From Rickettsiales bacterium (GTDB taxonomy: Bacteria; Pseudomonadota; Alphaproteobacteria; Rickettsiales; JALZUV01): a DNA stretch of 7,741 nucleotides. The stretch is from positions 1-7,741 of the forward strand of contig JALZUV010000249.1 of NCBI GenBank assembly GCA_023301245.1, given 5' to 3'. Every line of letters begins with the position of its first letter. Position 1 is the first letter of the stretch. Positions 6,258-7,741 of this stretch are shown here, in pieces. The notes below the pieces were generated by a model. That model ran no database searches, was not told the DNA's origin, and saw only the letters and a list, made by a program, of their open reading frames with translations. A program made the translations under genes and the position numbers.

Positions 6258-7741
6258 ATGGCAGTAGTAAAAAAGATCAAACGAAGGTTCAGTCCTGGTC
6301 AAAGAATTAGGGTAAGAGGACAAGACTGGCAGGTCGAAGCGGCCAAGCAGTTTGAAGAGTCTTCTGATGTTTGGACGGTTGAAGCAAGAGCTTTAAACGG
6401 GATCTGCGAAGGTCAAACATACTGCTTCATGACCGATATAGACACTGACATTGAATTTATTGACGCCGCTGACATAGAGCCTGTGTTAGCAAGCAAGGCC
6501 AAATCCAAGCTATTCTTCGAAGCCAACCTAAGGCGCTTACTCCCCAGAAACGGGGCACTGTACCTAGGAACCCACGGTGCTGTTAGCCCTTTTGACTACC
6601 AGCTAAGACCTGCGGCACATGCACTGAATATGGATCGTGCAAGACTACTCATAGGAGACGCGGTCGGCTTGGGTAAAACCATCGAGTGTGGCGTTCTGCT
6701 CTCCGAGCTAATGAGGCGAGGAAAAGCAAGACGTGTATTGTGCGCCGTACCCAAAGCTATTTTAGAGCAGTTTCAAAACGAAATGTGGGGAAGATTTTCG
6801 ATTCCTTTTCACAGATTGGATTCCAAAGGAATCCAAAAACTACGCCAAGACCTGCCCTCGGCTATGAACCCGTTCTATCACTACGACAAAGCCATTGTCA
6901 GCATTGATACGCTCAAGATAAAAGCTTATCAAAAATGGCTAGAAGACTGTGACTGGGATGTACTCATCATTGACGAATGTCACAATGTCGCAGACCGCAC
7001 TAAACAAGGCCGGGGCTCAGCTCGGCACCGCACGGCAAGCAGAATTGCACAAAGGGCTAACTCAGTCATTTTAATGTCTGCTACCCCGCACGATGGGACC
7101 AAAAAAGGCTTTGCGAGTTTGATCAAGCTTCTTGATAGAACTAAAATCAAAAACGACGAAGAGTTTACTTTTGAAGATTTTGATCAGCACTTTATTCGCC
7201 GAACAAGAAACACCGACTACATCAAAGAAGAGCTTGCCGAGCAAAACATCGGGACTCGCCGTCAAGACGTCCAGCCTATCGCAATGTCTGAAAAAGAGAT
7301 CAACCTTTTGATGTATCTGCACGAGCTAGATAAACGCTCAGATTATTTTAGTGCAAAAAAATCAAACTCAAAACGCGGCGCCAAAGAGCTTTTTAAAACG
7401 ACGCTCATAAAGTCCTTTTTGAGCAGCCCAGCAGCTCTAAAAGACACGGTTAGCAAAAAAGTCAAAAACCTAGAAAAACTAAAAACAACCGATACGAGCC
7501 TTATTGACAATGCAAAGACGGCACTAAACGACATCCTTGTCGACATAGATGAGTTAGGCTCATCGACTAGGCTTGAGTACTTAGCGGACTTTATTCAAAA
7601 ACAGCCGCCAACAGATAGTGACCGCCTGGTGATTTTTACAGAACGCATAGCTACGATGGATGCAATCAGTAAGTTCCTTGTAGACAAAGGCATTGTTGAT
7701 GGGCTGTTCGATCCTAAAAACGATCAAAAAAGCAAAGACTC
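6258..7741 (+). CDS. SNF2/RapA-type ATP-dependent helicase, 3' partial
   Basis: At least 494 codons with no stop before the window edge. SNF2 proteins use ATP to move along double-stranded DNA and remodel bound proteins. Residues ~11-85 form an N-terminal region opening PGQRIRVRGQDWQV, seen ahead of RapA/DrmD-like motors. Then come GTHGAVSPFDYQLRPAA (Q-motif region, ~114-130), Walker A GDAVGLGKT (133-141, K140), RRGKARRVLCAVP (motif Ia), SIDTLK, Walker B IDECH (D239, E240; DECH rather than DEAH) and SATPHDG (274-280, motif III). The second RecA lobe begins near 430, with RLVIFTE at 456-462; motifs V and VI lie beyond the edge. The phrases GTHGAVSP, LDSKGIQ and SIDTLK mark a distinct bacterial SNF2 subgroup remembered from many genomes, related to but not clearly the same as DISARM DrmD. 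It follows a DUF1232-like gene in a probable operon. The motor call is firm; a defence role is inferred. Confidence 0.92.
   Translation, partial: MAVVKKIKRRFSPGQRIRVRGQDWQVEAAKQFEESSDVWTVEARALNGICEGQTYCFMTDIDTDIEFIDAADIEPVLASKAKSKLFFEANLRRLLPRNGALYLGTHGAVSPFDYQLRPAAHALNMDRARLLIGDAVGLGKTIECGVLLSELMRRGKARRVLCAVPKAILEQFQNEMWGRFSIPFHRLDSKGIQKLRQDLPSAMNPFYHYDKAIVSIDTLKIKAYQKWLEDCDWDVLIIDECHNVADRTKQGRGSARHRTASRIAQRANSVILMSATPHDGTKKGFASLIKLLDRTKIKNDEEFTFEDFDQHFIRRTRNTDYIKEELAEQNIGTRRQDVQPIAMSEKEINLLMYLHELDKRSDYFSAKKSNSKRGAKELFKTTLIKSFLSSPAALKDTVSKKVKNLEKLKTTDTSLIDNAKTALNDILVDIDELGSSTRLEYLADFIQKQPPTDSDRLVIFTERIATMDAISKFLVDKGIVDGLFDPKNDQKSKD

Overview
The window (7,741 bases, moderately AT-rich) looks like part of a bacterial defence or accessory island. 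The host is probably a proteobacterium, perhaps a marine or aquatic gammaproteobacterium. That guess rests only on base composition, codon use and gene style, and there is no taxonomic marker to confirm it. No RNA gene, CRISPR array, transposase or integrase was seen.

Layout. (1) Bases 3-4400, plus strand: a very large protein, cut at its 5' end by the window edge. It combines an N-terminal DUF4011 region, a split superfamily 1 helicase and a C-terminal Vsr/MTES_1575-type PD-(D/E)XK nuclease domain. This is the architecture of the single-gene Hhe-type anti-phage proteins. (2) Bases 4401-4571: a convergent gap with a perfect 7-bp hairpin just after the helicase stop and other small inverted repeats. 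(3) Bases 4572-5471, minus strand: a 299-residue protein with an N-terminal nuclease-like core and an uncharacterised C-terminal domain. (4) Bases 5472-5794: a 323-base divergent intergenic region. (5) Bases 5795-6214, plus strand: a small acidic protein with a DUF1232 (YkvA)-like C-terminus. (6) Bases 6258 to the window end, plus strand: the first ~494 codons of a SNF2/RapA-type helicase, open at the 3' edge.

How they may work together. Genes 5 and 6 lie 43 bases apart on one strand, each with a good ribosome binding site, and look like one operon that runs beyond the right edge. The first gene combines a DNA motor and a nuclease in one chain and could act alone. The minus-strand gene is a separate transcription unit. 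The strongest candidate for an incompletely described system is the DUF1232-like/SNF2 pair with whatever follows it. Its defence role is inferred from context and family resemblance, not shown by the sequence.
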